Source: Orientallactaga sibirica
Lineage: Eukaryota > Chordata > Mammalia > Rodentia > Dipodidae
Assembly (NCBI GenBank): GCA_036365145.1
Contig: JAEOAD010000032.1
Location: forward strand, 1,913,501-1,977,500
Direction: 5' to 3'
DNA: 64,000 bases
The translations under genes and the position numbers were made by a program. The notes beneath the pieces are model-generated. The model was not told the origin of the DNA and ran no database searches. It saw only the letters and a list, made by a program, of their open reading frames with translations. Below, piece by piece: positions 22,902 to 34,946 of the stretch (position 1 is its first letter; each line of letters starts with the position of its first letter).

Positions 22902-23182
22902 TTTTTAATTTTTTAATTGATTTTAGGAGAGAGACACAGAGAGACAGACAGACAGAGAGGGAGAGGGAGACAGATAGAGATGGGCGCGCCAGCAGTCGCT
23001 CAGCTGCTGGGAATGAAATCCAGATGTGTGCGCCCCCTCGTGGTCAAGTGTGGCATTGCGCCCTTGCGTCACTTTGCATCTGGCTAAACGTGGGACCTGG
23101 AGATTGGAACCGCTGGAGTTGGAACCAGCGTTCTTAGGCTTAGCAGGCAGGCGCCTTGACCACTAAGTCATCTCTCCAGCCC
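22902..23182 (-). mobile_element. tRNA-derived SINE, type IIb (duplicated B-box region)
   Basis: Inverted copy with an exact 15-bp target duplication ttccccatacatttt (22887-22901, 23183-23197). Type II hallmarks are 'gtggtcaagtgtggcattgc' and 'cgcccttgcgtcac'. The B-box region is doubled at 23096-23126, with one unit 1 bp shorter than the other. Confidence 0.92.
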
Positions 23183-23197
23183 TTCCCCATACATTTT

Positions 23198-25604
23198 AAG
23201 TGAAATTCACATTGTTCACTTGTTCCTTGAGGATAAATATAGTATAAGACAGAAATCAGTGGAGATTAAGATGTAGCAAGGTGCTGTGTAACTATTGCTT
23301 CAGTGTGAAATCATGGTGTACTTAATTGTGAGTTCTTATCTGCCTAGATCAACAATGTTATGTGATATGCTTAATTAGGCAGCAGAGTCCAGGAGGCAAG
23401 ATCACTGTGGACTGTCTTCTTTCTTACTAGGTCACCATAGGAAAGACTTAAGGAGGCAAAGTCACTACAGGGGACTGTCTCCTTGCATGGGTTTGTCACT
23501 GTGGAAAAGCAGCCCAAGCCTGGTAAACCAAAGAAGGACAGAAAGTCAGGTAGGGCCACTGGCCAACTACAGCCATAGCAGTTTCAATATGAAGCATGCA
23601 GCCAGATGTTCAAGGGGAGTTGGGGATTAAACACATGTGTCAAGCCTTTGCTCAGAAGATTTGAAGTAAAAGACAGAGATAGTGAGTCCTTGGTGATCAC
23701 TCTTCAGTTGCAGGATGAAATCTTCTAAGAAGTAAAATATGGGTCAATGGAACCCTGAAAATACATGAGATGTTGGAGCTGAGTGCTATGACTTGTGTAC
23801 AGAGTGTCCTCACATAGATGTGATATTAGAACTCTTTAAATAAACCCCAAAAGAATGCAAACATAGAAGAAATGAGAAGAACAAACATAAAAGGCTAGAA
23901 ATAAACTCAAATACAGTTCCTTGTGTTTGGACAGCATGCAGACATATTTCCACAAAAGCAGAATCATTCTTAAAGAACAAATAAGTCTATGGTGAAGGAA
24001 TACACAGCTATCAAAGAGAATATCATTTATTGGGTGATGATGTGCATCTGATCAGGCAAAAATCAAATTTAGTAACTTACATGTATATAAGGCATTTAGT
24101 TTTCTTGGCATCTTTCTCACATTTGCATAGTGGGAATGTGCTTCAGAGCTATCAGTTCTTATTCTAGAGGAGTGATCAAATAAATGCATCACCCCAAAAG
24201 AAGGCAGATTGGAAAATGGTTAGAGATTTCTACAACATGTACAATAATGCTTCGGTATCCAAGGGACGTCCATTCCTATTTGGGGTAGCTCAATTAGCTT
24301 TAAGTTAGAAAAAATAGTCAAAATTCATGGATCCTTTTTCCTGAAATTCAGATGCCATTTGAGATGTCATTTGTCATCAGTGGATTTCCATTTTGTTAAA
24401 ATAGGCCATTCCATTCAACTCGGCAGAGATACCAGAATAAAACAGTCTAGATCAGCGCTCGATAAGTGTAAACACCACTCATGGTCTTGCTCCATAACTA
24501 ACTATAGGGTCAAGCTCAATGTGTTCTCCTGCACCTTTTTAAAAAATTGTTTTCATAAATGAGTCCATTCATTACAAATTGTCTTTTTGTCTGATGAAAT
24601 AGCACAATCAATCTATGAGAAATGTTTGTGAGACTTGAACATGAGACTCATTTTTTTAAGGCGTTTTACACTGAGTACTTTCTCCAAACATCATGAGTGG
24701 AAAAGATCAGGTGTGAGGATCAGTGATATTATGCACACTCTCACTTCTAATTCTCCCAGTGAATGATGCACAGTTCTTATCCCCTCCTTTGACTTGCATA
24801 AAATTTCTCTCTTTTTTTTCTTTTTTTGAAATTGTATCTACTTACGCGGGACATGCAGTCAGCTTTTTCTACACCAGTACAAACTTTTCCACATATCTCC
24901 TCATCCGTGCACAGGTCAGACCTAGTTAGGTTTACAACATTCCCCCCAAGACCCAGTTGTTGAGAAGCCCAATCAGCCCCCATCTGAGATGAGGTCAGTT
25001 TGCTTTTCCTCTGAACCCATACTTCAGCGCTCACAGGCTGCAGGAGCGGGCAGTCATTTCCTTCTAATAGGCCCTTGCATGAAGGGGCAGTATGGCACAT
25101 TTGGCCCTGAAATGTTTCAATCACAAAAATGACAAATTCTGATAGCAATTTAAAAGCTCCTTTCCAATTCAAAGCCTTCACTTCAAGGCGTTCTTGGTTA
25201 AATTGACATTTCCCTTCACAAAATAACCCCTCTAACTATTCTAGTCCAAAGTGCCATCATCACTCATTTGAACTCCTGGATGGTGGCTAGCTGCTCTTAG
25301 CTTCCCCTCCCGCATCCTTCCAATCCGTGCTCTGAGAGGCCAGACTGAGGCTCAAAGGCCAGGCTCCTCTTGCAGATCTGATGGAGCCTGCCCACCTGGT
25401 GGTCCCCTTCCCATTCAGGTGGGACAACCACTCACAATGAGCAGGAAGCCCAAGGCTTTTTAGGTTTTTAATCCAGATTATATTATGACCCTGACTGTGA
25501 ATCTGCTAGGATTTATTTTAACTTTCTGTGTTTCAGTTTCTCTTTTGTGGAATAAAGAATATAATAATCTGTACTATAGACAGCTATAATACTAAATAGA
25601 AAAA
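23198..25604. other. SINE-free unique stretch
   Basis: About 2.4 kb without recognised repeats. A 134-codon frame on the minus strand (25181-24777) has no recognisable domain and no splice context, so I do not annotate it. The 24900-25200 part is more GC-rich and could be conserved non-coding DNA. Confidence 0.4.
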
Positions 25605-25990
25605 GTTGAGGCTGGGAGATAGCACATTGTATAAAAGAACGCGTGTGAGAACTCCTGAGTTCGATTCCTCAGCACCCATGTAAAAAGCTGGGTGTGGCTC
25701 CGCATGTCTGTAACCGCAAGTCCTTCAGGACATGGAGACCAAGGAATGGCTGGGGGTTGTTGAATGAAAGAAGCCCCAGCAGCTCTGGGTAGAAGGACAG
25801 ACTCCATGTCAAGAAATGCTACAGGGGAGATGGGGTGGTACCCCATATTCTCCTCTGGCCTCTGCAGGTACACACACAAGCACAGGGCAAGTTTATCTGC
25901 ACCCACACATACAGATGACACACAACACATGATACAACACACAATAATCTGCATATATGCATGTGCACACACATGCACACACACACACTA
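25605..25990 (+). mobile_element. B4-type SINE with (CA)n tail
   Basis: 'gaggctgggagatagcacat', 'gttcgattcctcagcaccca', 'aaagctgggtgtggctccgc', 'ctcctctggcctctgcaggt' and a CA-rich end (25969-25989) follow the B4 order. It is diverged, with an unusual centre (25720-25800). Confidence 0.65.
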
Positions 25991-26519
25991 AATGAACAAT
26001 TAAATAAATAGCAAAGTTAAAGTATTGACAGCTTCAACAAGCATCTGACATGTGGTCTTCTTCCTGCAGTGTTAAAATGAAACCAGCCTTCCTTCTCAAG
26101 TGCATCTGTGGGCCCTGCCAGCAACCAGGTGATCCCCAAGTGCAGCAGCACAGGCCACCAAGCAGACATCTGTTTGCTCTCTTTTTTCCCTGTGATACAT
26201 TTTCATGCATTCTGCCAAGAAAATAATTCTCTTCTTCCTTTGCCAACATGCAATCCCAAGATTCATCAACCCTTTTCAGGGACACTCTTCAATTTTACCA
26301 GGTCTACGTGTGGGTCCTGTGGTTTTAACCAGAAAAGGTTATCATGGTAACCCAGGAAAAATCTAGCTCAAGATGTTCATGGTGTGAACAGATGTATGAA
26401 ATGTCACCATGTTGAGTTTTAGGGGCTGATGGGACACAATGAAGGATTCCTAAGACTGACTCCGTGAATGCTTACTATGGGCTTTCATTCTGTGTTGAAT
26501 TAGTATATATTTGCCTCAG
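25991..26519. other. non-genic unique stretch
   Basis: Nothing recognised. Confidence 0.4.
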
Positions 26520-26520
26520 G

Positions 26521-26584
<64 letters not shown>

Positions 26585-26619
26585 TTCTTTCTTCTTTTTC
26601 TTTCTTTCTTTCATTTTCT

Positions 26620-26665
<46 letters not shown>

Positions 26666-26690
26666 TTCCTTTCTTTCTTTCTTTCTTTTT
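26520..26690. repeat. (CTTT)n/(GAAA)n pyrimidine-purine tract
   Basis: About 170 bp of CTTT repeats with a few interruptions (TTCTTCTTTTT, CTTCCTTCC). One strand is nearly all pyrimidine, a mirror-type tract able to form triplex DNA. Lys/Glu-rich and Phe/Leu-rich frames across it are artefacts. Confidence 0.95.
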
Positions 26691-26980
26691 TGACAGGAAA
26701 ATGACACCTGAGTGACCAATCGGTGGGTCATCATCTTGTAGACACTGTAGGACTGTAAGAGTAAGAGTTCCCTTCATTCTGTAGAAACCCCTTCTCTTAA
26801 ATCCCTCTACTTCACAGTACACTGCAGTGTGAAAAGACCAGGCAGTAATATGTGTGAGTTCACATCAGGGAAAGCATCTGCAGGCAGTGTGAGATCCGAC
26901 TCCTCCACACTTTTTTTTTTTTTTTTTTTTTTTGTACTTCTGGCGCAAATACAGGTGGGGGAAAGATTAGGTTTGCTGTA
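26691..26980. other. short non-genic stretch with poly(T)
   Basis: Contains T23 at 26911-26933 followed by GTACTTC, possibly the tail complement of an unrecognised old retroelement. Confidence 0.35.
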
Positions 26981-26992
26981 AAAATCCTGGGA

Positions 26993-27138
26993 CGGAGCTG
27001 GGCATGGTGGCGCACGCCTTTAATCCCAGCACTCGGGCGGCAGAGGTAGGAGGATCGCCAAGAGTTCGAGGCCACCCTGAGACTACATAGTTAATTCCAG
27101 GTCAGTCTGAGCCAGAGTGAGACCCTACCTCGAAAAAC

Positions 27139-27168
<30 letters not shown>
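26993..27168 (+). mobile_element. B1 SINE
   Basis: 'gctgggcatggtggcgcacg', 'gagaccctacctcgaaaaac' and a long poly(A) tail. The 12-bp target duplication aaaatcctggga (26981-26992 and 27169-27180) is exact, indicating a young insertion. Confidence 0.92.
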
Positions 27169-27175
<7 letters not shown>

Positions 27176-27180
27176 TGGGA

Positions 27181-27660
27181 TGGGTGGCCAGGGTGTGTGG
27201 AAGCAAGTTTTGGGCGGAGTTGTTATGTGAAGCCGAGAAGAGCTAATATGATGGGTGCTAGAAGGAGAAAATGTCTGCTTCTCACGCAGAGCAAAGAACC
27301 GGACCCAGCAAGGTCAGACAAGGTCAAGCAAAGAGCAGATGGCACATCTTTGGGGCCTACAGGCACTTGAAGTCACTTTCTCTGGGACTCTACAATGGTC
27401 TGACTTCTCTCTCTTCACTGTCTGGACCACCTTCCATGCATGTGAAATTTCTTGTTGGCCCCCAGTCCCAGGTGGGCATTGCGCACAAAGGGAGCATTTC
27501 TTGATCAATCCGTTCTGGGAGAATGGATGCTGGGTAGAGACACAGACAGTTGGATAAGGATCAAACTAATTTCTGAAGCGGGGGATGTGAGTTAGGACAG
27601 GCCTTCCAAATGAGACCTACGAACCTACTACATATGTCACAGGAAGGCTCTTTTTCATTT
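27181..27660. other. non-genic stretch
   Basis: A comparatively GC-balanced block with no recognised element. A 100-codon frame at 27255-27557 has no recognisable domain. Confidence 0.35.
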
Positions 27661-27877
27661 GTTTTATTTTATTTTTCAATGGCGGGGAGGGGGGAGAGAA
27701 TATTGGCATGCCAGGGCCTCCAGCCACTGCACTCAAACTCCAGATGCACACACATGTGCGCTAGCTTGCACACTTGTGTCATCTTGTGCAATTGGCTTAG
27801 TGAGTTCTGTTGACTTGAACATGGGTCCTTAGGTTTTGGAGGCAAGCACCTTAACCACTGAGCAATCTCTCTAGCCC
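27661..27877 (-). mobile_element. tRNA-derived SINE, type I, diverged
   Basis: Inverted copy: 'ggcatgccagggcctccagc', 'ccttaaccactgagcaatct', ending 'ctctagccc'. The centre carries an extra segment around 'cacacatgtgcgctagcttg'. Confidence 0.8.
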
Positions 27878-29312
27878 ATGAGAAGGTTTTTGAACATGAT
27901 TTTGAAAGGTATAAATCATGCTCTTAAAATACTACTGAATGCAGATTTGTGCTAATTAATATACATCAACTATATTCAATAGCTCTGAAGATGTTCATTT
28001 GTGAGGAATTACTAACAATTATAAGAACTGAGAGGAAATCTGCTCATGATTTTAGTACCCACTGAAAAATATCTGAATTTCAATTGAGTATGGAAAAATG
28101 AGAGCTTAGAGTATTTCTATATTTGAGACAAATAACACAAATTACCTAAATATGACTATAACACAGACTTCAGTTTGCAGGAAAATATATCACAAGTTCA
28201 TTTCTTATGATTGGGGTTGGAGGAGGTCAAAGGACATAATTAATGTTCTTTGCTGCTCTAATGGTTTTAGAGTTCACAGCAGGCCTTGCAAAATGAACTT
28301 TGTCACACAGCCAAACAAGAAGTCTGTTGACTGGAGCAACTCAACTTTATAGAGATATCACTTTCTTTCAAACACATTCAAATGTGCTTGGATAATTAAA
28401 GGAAAAATTAACAGTGTGGTCTCCCTACAATCATTCTCACATTAAACTGTGTATGTCGAAATCAGAATTATTTTTATGCATGATGGGCAGCTTCCCACTA
28501 ACAATTTTCTAAATTGCCTAATAATTTTATGTAGCATAATTACAAGACTCCTGCTTATGTATTTTTCCTTCTCTTTGCTTCCATCTGAATACAAATTAAG
28601 GGCAACCACCAGCAAACCTTTAGGGTGGACCTTTACAATGCCCTGCTACACCAGAGTTATGTAAAATGAGACAAATAGGAAAGCCTTAGACGTAATTCCT
28701 CATTTGATTATGGGACCTGCAACTGTAAGAAGGAACTTTGCCGGATTATGGGACTTTCAGAAGGGGGAGAAAAATGAACGTAGGAGGAAAAAGTGATTAC
28801 TCACAGACCACTTTCACTTCTAAAACCCTGTTGAGCATTTCCACTATTAAGATCTACCAGTACACACGACTCACATTTGTGAATGGAAATTCAGTAAATG
28901 AGTGTTCCCACGTGACGGTTAATCTTGATGTCAATCTAGCTAGGCCATGGGCGCTCTGTTTAATACCAGTCTTGACGCTGCTGTGGAGGTGTTCTGTAAT
29001 GTGATTAACATTTATGATCGGCCCACTGAACTAAGGGGGCTAACCCTGGCTAATGTTAGTGGGCCACCATTCAGTTTGTTGAAGGCCTCAGGGGCAAAAA
29101 CTGAATTCCTTACAAAGCTGCTTGATGTTCTTCTTCCCTCAGATGTCAGGGAACAGCATAAAAGTGGAGGTAGAAAGGATGTAAGCTCTAGAGGGGGGAG
29201 GGAGGGTGGGTTTCTCGCTTGCCTGAACATGGCGTGTGGTCATTGCGCTCATGAACTCACAGTAGCTCTGGTAACCTGCACAACACCTTCAGGAGATAGG
29301 ACCAATTAGCAT

Positions 29313-29594
29313 TCCCTCATGGATGAAAGGGGGCTTTTTAGTCCCAAACCCTCCCTGAGGAGCAATTTAATCAATGGTTAAAGAGAATTGATGGTTAAAG
29401 GAGCTAATGGTTGCGAGGAGGGGAGGTTATTTTCGTCAGTGATGTATCTAATAGTATGTGTCTGCAGAGGGGGTAGAAGGAGTTCAGAGGGAGTGGGAGG
29501 AGAATAAGAGAGGGTAACAGAAGATCAAGATGATCAAATTAGAATATATGTGTGTGAAATTGTCAGAAAACATATAAAAACAATTGTTTTAAAA
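29313..29594 (+). mobile_element. L1 3'-UTR-like segment (in duplication copy 1)
   Basis: 'ggttattttcgtcagtgatg', G-rich 'cagagggggtagaaggag', and 'agatgatcaaattagaatat' then 'gaaattgtcagaaaacat' follow the order of rodent L1 3' UTRs (G-rich tract, then 'atgatcaaa', then 'gaaattgtca'). No ORF2 sequence is seen upstream. Resemblance is from memory. Confidence 0.45.
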
Positions 29595-29701
29595 TTAGAA
29601 ATCCCTAGCACTATAGGTTGTGAACTTGGAACCTCTTACATTTATGCAATACCTTAAATCAGTTGCTTAAATCTCACTTTCTCTTTCTCCCTGGAGACAG
29701 A

Positions 29702-29704
<3 letters not shown>

Positions 29705-29746
<42 letters not shown>
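29705..29746. repeat. (GT)21 microsatellite
   Basis: A perfect GT tract of 42 bp. Its counterpart in the second duplication copy has the same length. Confidence 0.95.
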
Positions 29747-29748
<2 letters not shown>

Positions 29749-31812
29749 CTGTCTTTCCTTTATCACACACTTCACTTTATTTGGGAGGTCTACCTCATAC
29801 AACGTGACTTATTCTTTCCTCCTTTCATGATTTGATCCTTATCTATATATTCTTAATGAATTCAGAGCAATTAATTATTGCTTGCCTATACCAATGGAAT
29901 ATTACCTATATGATCTGGTAGCTTTTCCCTACCACCATCAATAGATACTAGACAATTTATACTAAAAAATCAACATCTACATGAAACCAAAAGTCATGCC
30001 AGATATGTAAGGACAACAGAAGTACAGACATGTGCTCAAAATATCTCAGCCTGAGCACTGCTATGTAACACCCAGGAGTTTGCTTTGAACTAAGGCAGGA
30101 GAGCGAAACAGACTTAATTTGCAAACTCCATCTTCATCCGTGCTGGAAGGGGATTCCTCCCTCCATGCTTCTCCCCTCTTACCTCAAAGTGAACTTGGCT
30201 GTCCCCCTAGACCCAGAAGTTTCCCCCAACATGGGACTTGCCTCATCTCAGCTTCACCTAAGTCAACAACCCTTCTGAGTGCCAGTTCTCGCTTATCTGA
30301 GCTAACCCTATTCCTGATTTTGAGGAAGAGGGAGATTTGAAAGGCTGCAATAGGATGCACCGTTCTGCTCTAATTGAGGAATCAAGGCACCAGTTATCTC
30401 ACCTTAGAAGCTCACAGTTAATTAAGTAAGCATACTATCCAGCCCATTCTCAGATTTGTGCTAATTAATATACATCAACTATATTCAATAGCTCTGAAGA
30501 TGTTCATTTGTGAGGAATTACTAACAATTATAAGAACTGAGAGGAAATCTGCTCATGATTTTAGTACCCACTGAAAAATATCTGAATTTCAATTGAGTAT
30601 GGAAAAATGAGAGCTTAGAGTATTTCTATATTTGAGACAAATAACACAAATTACCTAAATATGACTATAACACAGACTTCAGTTTGCAGGAAAATATATC
30701 ACAAGTTTCTTATGATTGGGGTTGGAGGAGGTCAAAGGACATAATTAATGTTCTTTGCTGCTCTAATGGTTTTAGAGTTCACAGCAGGCCTTGCAAAATG
30801 AACTTTGTCACACAGCCAAACAAGAAGTCTGTTGACTGGAGCAACTCAACTTTATAGAGATATCACTTTCTTTCAAACACATTCAAATGTGCTTGGATAA
30901 TTAAAGGAAAAATTAACAGTGTGGTCTCCCTACAATCATTCTCACATTAAACTGTGTATGTGAAATCAGAATTATTTTTATGCATGATGGGCAGCTTCCC
31001 ACTAACAATTTTCTAAATTGCCTAATAATTTTATGTAGCATAATTACAAGACTCCTGCTTATGTATTTTTCCTTCTCTTTGCTTCCATCTGAATACAAAT
31101 TAAGGGCAACCACCAGCAAACCTTTAGGGTGGACCTTTACAATGCCCTGCTACACCAGAGTTATGTAAAATGAGACAAATAGGAAAGCCTTAGACGTAAT
31201 TCCTCATTTGATTATGGGACCTGCAACTGTAAGAAGGAACTTTGCCGGATTATGGGACTTTCAGAAGGGGGAGAAAAATGAACGTAGGAGGAAAAAGTGA
31301 TTACTCACAGACCACTTTCACTTCTAAAACCCTGTTGAGCATTTCCACTATTAAGATCTACCAGTACACACGACTCACATTTGTGAATGGAAATTCAGTA
31401 AATGAGTGTTCCCACGTGACGGTTAATCTTGATGTCAATCTAGCTAGGCCATGGGCGCTCTGTTTAATACCAGTCTTGACACTGCTGTGGAGCTGTTCTG
31501 TAATGTGATTAACATTTATGATCGGCCCACTGAACTAAGGGGGCTAACCCTGGCTAATGTTAGTGGGCCACCATTCAGTTTGTTGAAGGCCTCAGGGGCA
31601 AAAACTGAATTCCTTACAAAGCTGCTTGATGTTCTTCCTTCCTCAGATGTCAGGGAACAACAGTGGAGGTAGAAAGGATGTAAGCTCTAGAGGGGGGAGG
31701 AAGGGTGGGTTTCTTGCTTGCCTGAACGTGGCGCGTGGTCATTGCGCTCATGAACTCACAGTAGCTCTGGTAAACTGCACAACACCTTCAGGAGATAGGA
31801 CCGATTAGCATT

Positions 31813-32094
31813 CCCTCATGGATGAAAGGGGGCTTTTTAGTCCCAAACCCTCCCTGAGGAGCAATTTAATCAATGGTTAAAGAGAATTGATGGTTAAAGG
31901 AGCTAATGGTTGCGAGGAGGGGAGGTTATTTTCATCAGTGATGTATCTAATAGTATGTGTCTGCAGAGGGGGTAGAAGGAGTTCAGAGGGAGTGGGAGGA
32001 GAATAAGAGAGGGTAACAGAAGATCAAGATGATCAAATTAGAATATATGTGTGCGAAATTGTCAGAAAACATATAAAAACAATTGTTTTAAAAT
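31813..32094 (+). mobile_element. L1 3'-UTR-like segment (in duplication copy 2)
   Basis: Paralogue of the block at 29313-29594, with only a couple of substitutions, for example 'tttcatcagtg' for 'tttcgtcagtg'. Confidence 0.45.
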
Positions 32095-32199
32095 TAGAAA
32101 TCCCTAGCACTATAGGTTGTGAACTTGGAACCTCTTACATTTATGCAATACCTTAAATCAGTTGCTTAAATCTCACTTTCTCTTTCTCCCTGAGACAGA

Positions 32200-32202
<3 letters not shown>

Positions 32203-32244
<42 letters not shown>
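32203..32244. repeat. (GT)21 microsatellite
   Basis: Perfect 42-bp GT tract, the paralogue of 29705-29746. Confidence 0.95.
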
Positions 32245-32246
<2 letters not shown>

Positions 32247-33052
32247 CTGTCTTTCCTTTATCACACACTTCACTTTATTTGGGAGGTCTACCTCATACAA
32301 CGTGACTTATTCTTTCCTCCTTCCATGATTTGATCCTTATCTATATATTCTTAATGAATTCAGAGCAATTAATTATTGCTTGCCTATACCAATGGAATAT
32401 TACCTATATGATCTGGTAGCTTTTCCCTACCACCATCAATAGATACTAGACAATTTATACTAAAAAATCAACATCTACATGAAACCAAAAGTCATGGCAG
32501 ATATGTAAGGACAACAGAAGTACAGACATGTGCTCAAAATATCTCAGCCTGAGCACTGCTATGTAACACCCAGGAGTTTGCTTTGAACTAAGGCACGAGA
32601 GCCAAACAGACTTAATTTGCAAACTCCTTCTTCATCCGTGCTGGAAGGGGATTCCTCCCTCCATGCTTCTCCTCTCTTACCTCAAAGTGAACTTGGCTGT
32701 CCCCCTAGACCCAGAGGTTTCCCCCAACACGGGACTTGCCTCATCTCAGCTTCACCTAAGTCAACAACCCTTCTGAGTGCCAGTTCTCGCTTATCTGAGC
32801 TAGCCCTATTCCTGATTTTGAGGAAGAGGGAGATTTGAAAGGCTGCAATTAGGATGCACCGTTCTGCTCTAATTGAGGAATCAAGGCACCAGTTATCTTA
32901 CCTTAGAAGCTCACAGTTAATTAAGTCAGCATACTATCCAGCCCATTCTATTACTGCTTCACATAGGAAACACCCAGTGTCTTTTGCACACACTCTAAGG
33001 TTTAAGCCCCTCTTGTCTTCCCACTCACATCAAGGTTTAGAAGCAGAATATT

Positions 33053-33184
33053 CTCTTGTCGCACGCCTTTAATCCCAGCACCGGGACGTGAGTTCAAGGC
33101 CACCCTGAGACTACATAGTTAATTCCAGGTCAGCCTGGGGCAGAGTGAGACCCTACCTCGAAAAAAAAAGAAGAAAAAAAAAAA
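33053..33184 (+). mobile_element. B1 SINE, 5'-truncated and internally deleted
   Basis: It begins in the middle of the B1 start ('ctcttgtcgcacgcctttaa'), lacks the 'gaggcagaggtagg' segment, and ends in an A-rich tail. The 14-bp target duplication agaagcagaatatt is exact (33039-33052, 33185-33198). Confidence 0.9.
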
Positions 33185-33198
33185 AGAAGCAGAATATT

Positions 33199-33647
33199 TG
33201 TACATGCATGACATTGGATTATTGTATTCTAAACATATGTAATAGGGATGATTTCATGCTTATTTCATTAGTCACTATACCTACAAGAAAGAGACTACTT
33301 CTTAATGGAGACACTGATGGCACACACTATTAGAGCTCATACTTTAATGTAACAACTCCAGTGATGTTTGAGTCATGCTAAGTGAAAGGCAAGACCATAC
33401 ACTGTAGGAGTTAATTTCTGTGGAATACTCAGAAGAGTTAAACCCATTGACAGAAAGATCATTAGTTGAGTAGCAGTTTCGAGGGCTGGAGGAACAGGTT
33501 TAAAAAAAAAAAAGAGTGTATTTTAATGAGAATGCAATCTTTGAAGGATGAATGAGAAAAAATATTTTGGAAATAGTGTTATTTAAATGAATCATTGAAT
33601 CGTATATTTTAAGTAGACTTAAATATGACATGTGAATTATATCTCAA
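33199..33647. other. non-genic unique stretch
   Basis: Nothing recognised. Ends at a short (AG)n run. Confidence 0.4.
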
Positions 33648-33663
33648 AAGAGAGAGAGAGAGA

Positions 33664-33808
33664 GCTGGGCATGGTGGTGCACACCTTTAATTCTAGTACT
33701 TGCGAGGCAGAGGTAGGAGGATCGTTGTGAGTTCAAGACCATCCTGAGACTACCAAGTGAATTCCAGGTCAGCGTGAGATAGAGCAAGACCCTAACTTGA
33801 AATACCAA
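33664..33808 (+). mobile_element. B1 SINE
   Basis: 'gctgggcatggtggtgcaca', 'ggcagaggtaggaggatcg', 'agcaagaccctaacttgaaa'. Moderately diverged, and preceded by (AG)n. Confidence 0.85.
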
Positions 33809-33820
33809 AAAGGAAAAAGA

Positions 33821-34369
33821 ATTCACAGATAAATTTCTGAAATATCAAAATATTAATTCATCACTTTAATTTCATATGTGTGAGCACTATGAAATTAGTG
33901 CAATAATAATTGTGTATCTGTTTTCTCTCACAATAAGAAATGCTGATCGTAAAATTGACTATACCATAGAGTTTATAAAATATGACATATTTCTGATTTT
34001 AGTAGCAACTACATACAAAAACAACTATTGGAAATCTGTATGTCAAAGTATTTACACTTGAGATAAACTACTTGTCAGACAGAGTTTTCTTCAATATATT
34101 TAAAGTAGATATACTCAGCAGGTACTTGGTTTCATTTCTCAGTGAAAATTGTTACCCATCTTTAAATGATCACACCTTTTCACCACTCTTCTCCTAAGGA
34201 GACCCTTCCCTTGGGACCCATGTGCACTACAACTGCTTCCTGTGATGCCATATGGAGGAAGCCTAGATCCAGAGTGATTTGCAAGGCTGAGGCCCAGATA
34301 GCCTTATTTCTTCTGTTCCCTCTGGTTCACTTGGGACATCTGTGCAGGGGGAGATTAGTCACCATATAG
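33821..34369. other. non-genic unique stretch
   Basis: AT-rich, then a more balanced segment near 34180-34330. No element or exon is recognised. Confidence 0.4.
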
Positions 34370-34379
34370 AAGGTCTGAT

Positions 34380-34535
34380 AAGGGCTGGAGAGATGGCTTA
34401 GTGGTTAAGGCATTTGCCAGCGAAGCCTAAGGACCCATCTTCCACTCTCCAGATCCCACATAAACCAGACACACAAAGGTGAGGCAAGTGCAAGGTCTCA
34501 CTGCCCACTAGGTGGCGCCATCACCCTGGCATGCC

Positions 34536-34601
<66 letters not shown>

Positions 34602-34639
34602 TTCTCTCTCTGGGTCTCTCTATCAAAATAATAAAATAA
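34380..34639 (+). mobile_element. tRNA-derived SINE, type II-like variant with long (CT)n
   Basis: It is flanked by the exact 10-bp repeat aaggtctgat (34370-34379, 34640-34649). The body ('gtgaggcaagtgcaaggtct', 'cactaggtggcgccatcacc') is a type II relative with a differing right half that lacks the 'agcagctgagag' block. The CT tract runs for about 85 bp. Confidence 0.85.
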
Positions 34640-34694
34640 AAGGTCTGATTATTTGACGAGAACCAAAGAGACTACAGGTGAGTATTCTGGCGAC

Positions 34695-34827
34695 AGGACC
34701 TTCCTGCACTGTCAGTCCCGTGAGTGAGTACCACTGGATGAGTGGCCCAGACTTGCCATCAGTTAACTGCAGTTCACATAAAGTCTTACTATAACTTTGT
34801 GGAGGGAATACCCTGAGAACCATCACA
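34695..34827 (+). repeat. LTR-like repeat, copy A
   Basis: From 'aggaccttcctgcactgtca' to 'tgagaaccatcaca' it aligns with 36944-37073, sharing 'gtgagtaccactggatg'-type, 'gtcagttaactg' and 'ctataa..tgtgtgg' segments. The family is unknown. A terminal polyadenylation-like motif is degraded here (CATAAA). Confidence 0.6.
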
Positions 34828-34946
34828 TAGGCCCATATTAAATTCACAAGGCACAATTCACAGTATACAGCATAAACCCAGAATATATTTCTCCACAAAA
34901 CCATGAACTGTGTTTGACTACTCAGACTTACTGCAGCTCATCTTTT

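Larger units (their letters stand above)
27942..30450. repeat. 2.5-kb tandem duplication, copy 1
   Basis: It starts 'cagatttgtgctaattaata' and ends '...ccagcccattct', directly followed by copy 2. By-eye comparison finds five indels (4, 1, 5, 1 and 1 bp) that account exactly for the 10-bp length difference, and about 23 substitutions, all after 28976. It contains an old repeat-like segment (about 28906-29160), an L1 3'-end-like block, a (GT)21 tract and otherwise unique DNA. No gene is recognised. Confidence 0.95.
30451..32949. repeat. 2.5-kb tandem duplication, copy 2
   Basis: Direct head-to-tail repeat of 27942-30450, 2499 bp long. It ends 'ccagcccattct' at 32949, after which single-copy sequence begins. 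No homology is evident at the outer borders, and the internal junction joins 'cccattct' to 'cagatttg' with at most 1-2 bp in common. Confidence 0.95.

Noticed and set aside
24777..25181. 134-codon minus-strand frame
   Set aside because: No domain recognised, ends in a Lys/Arg-rich run from a T-rich tract, and no splice or promoter context.
26475..26822. Lys/Glu-rich frame resembling a charged coiled coil
   Set aside because: It is a translation of the (CTTT)n/(GAAA)n simple repeat.
26911..26933. Poly(T)/poly(A) runs as terminators or gene ends
   Set aside because: Such runs here are retroelement tails or isolated homopolymers. No transcription unit is visible to terminate.
28449..28664. Frames duplicated at about 28449-29309 and 30980-31808, which could look like a conserved gene pair
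   Set aside because: They are repeated only because the whole 2.5-kb DNA segment is duplicated. Indels between copies break the frames without compensation (for example at 29150-29170).
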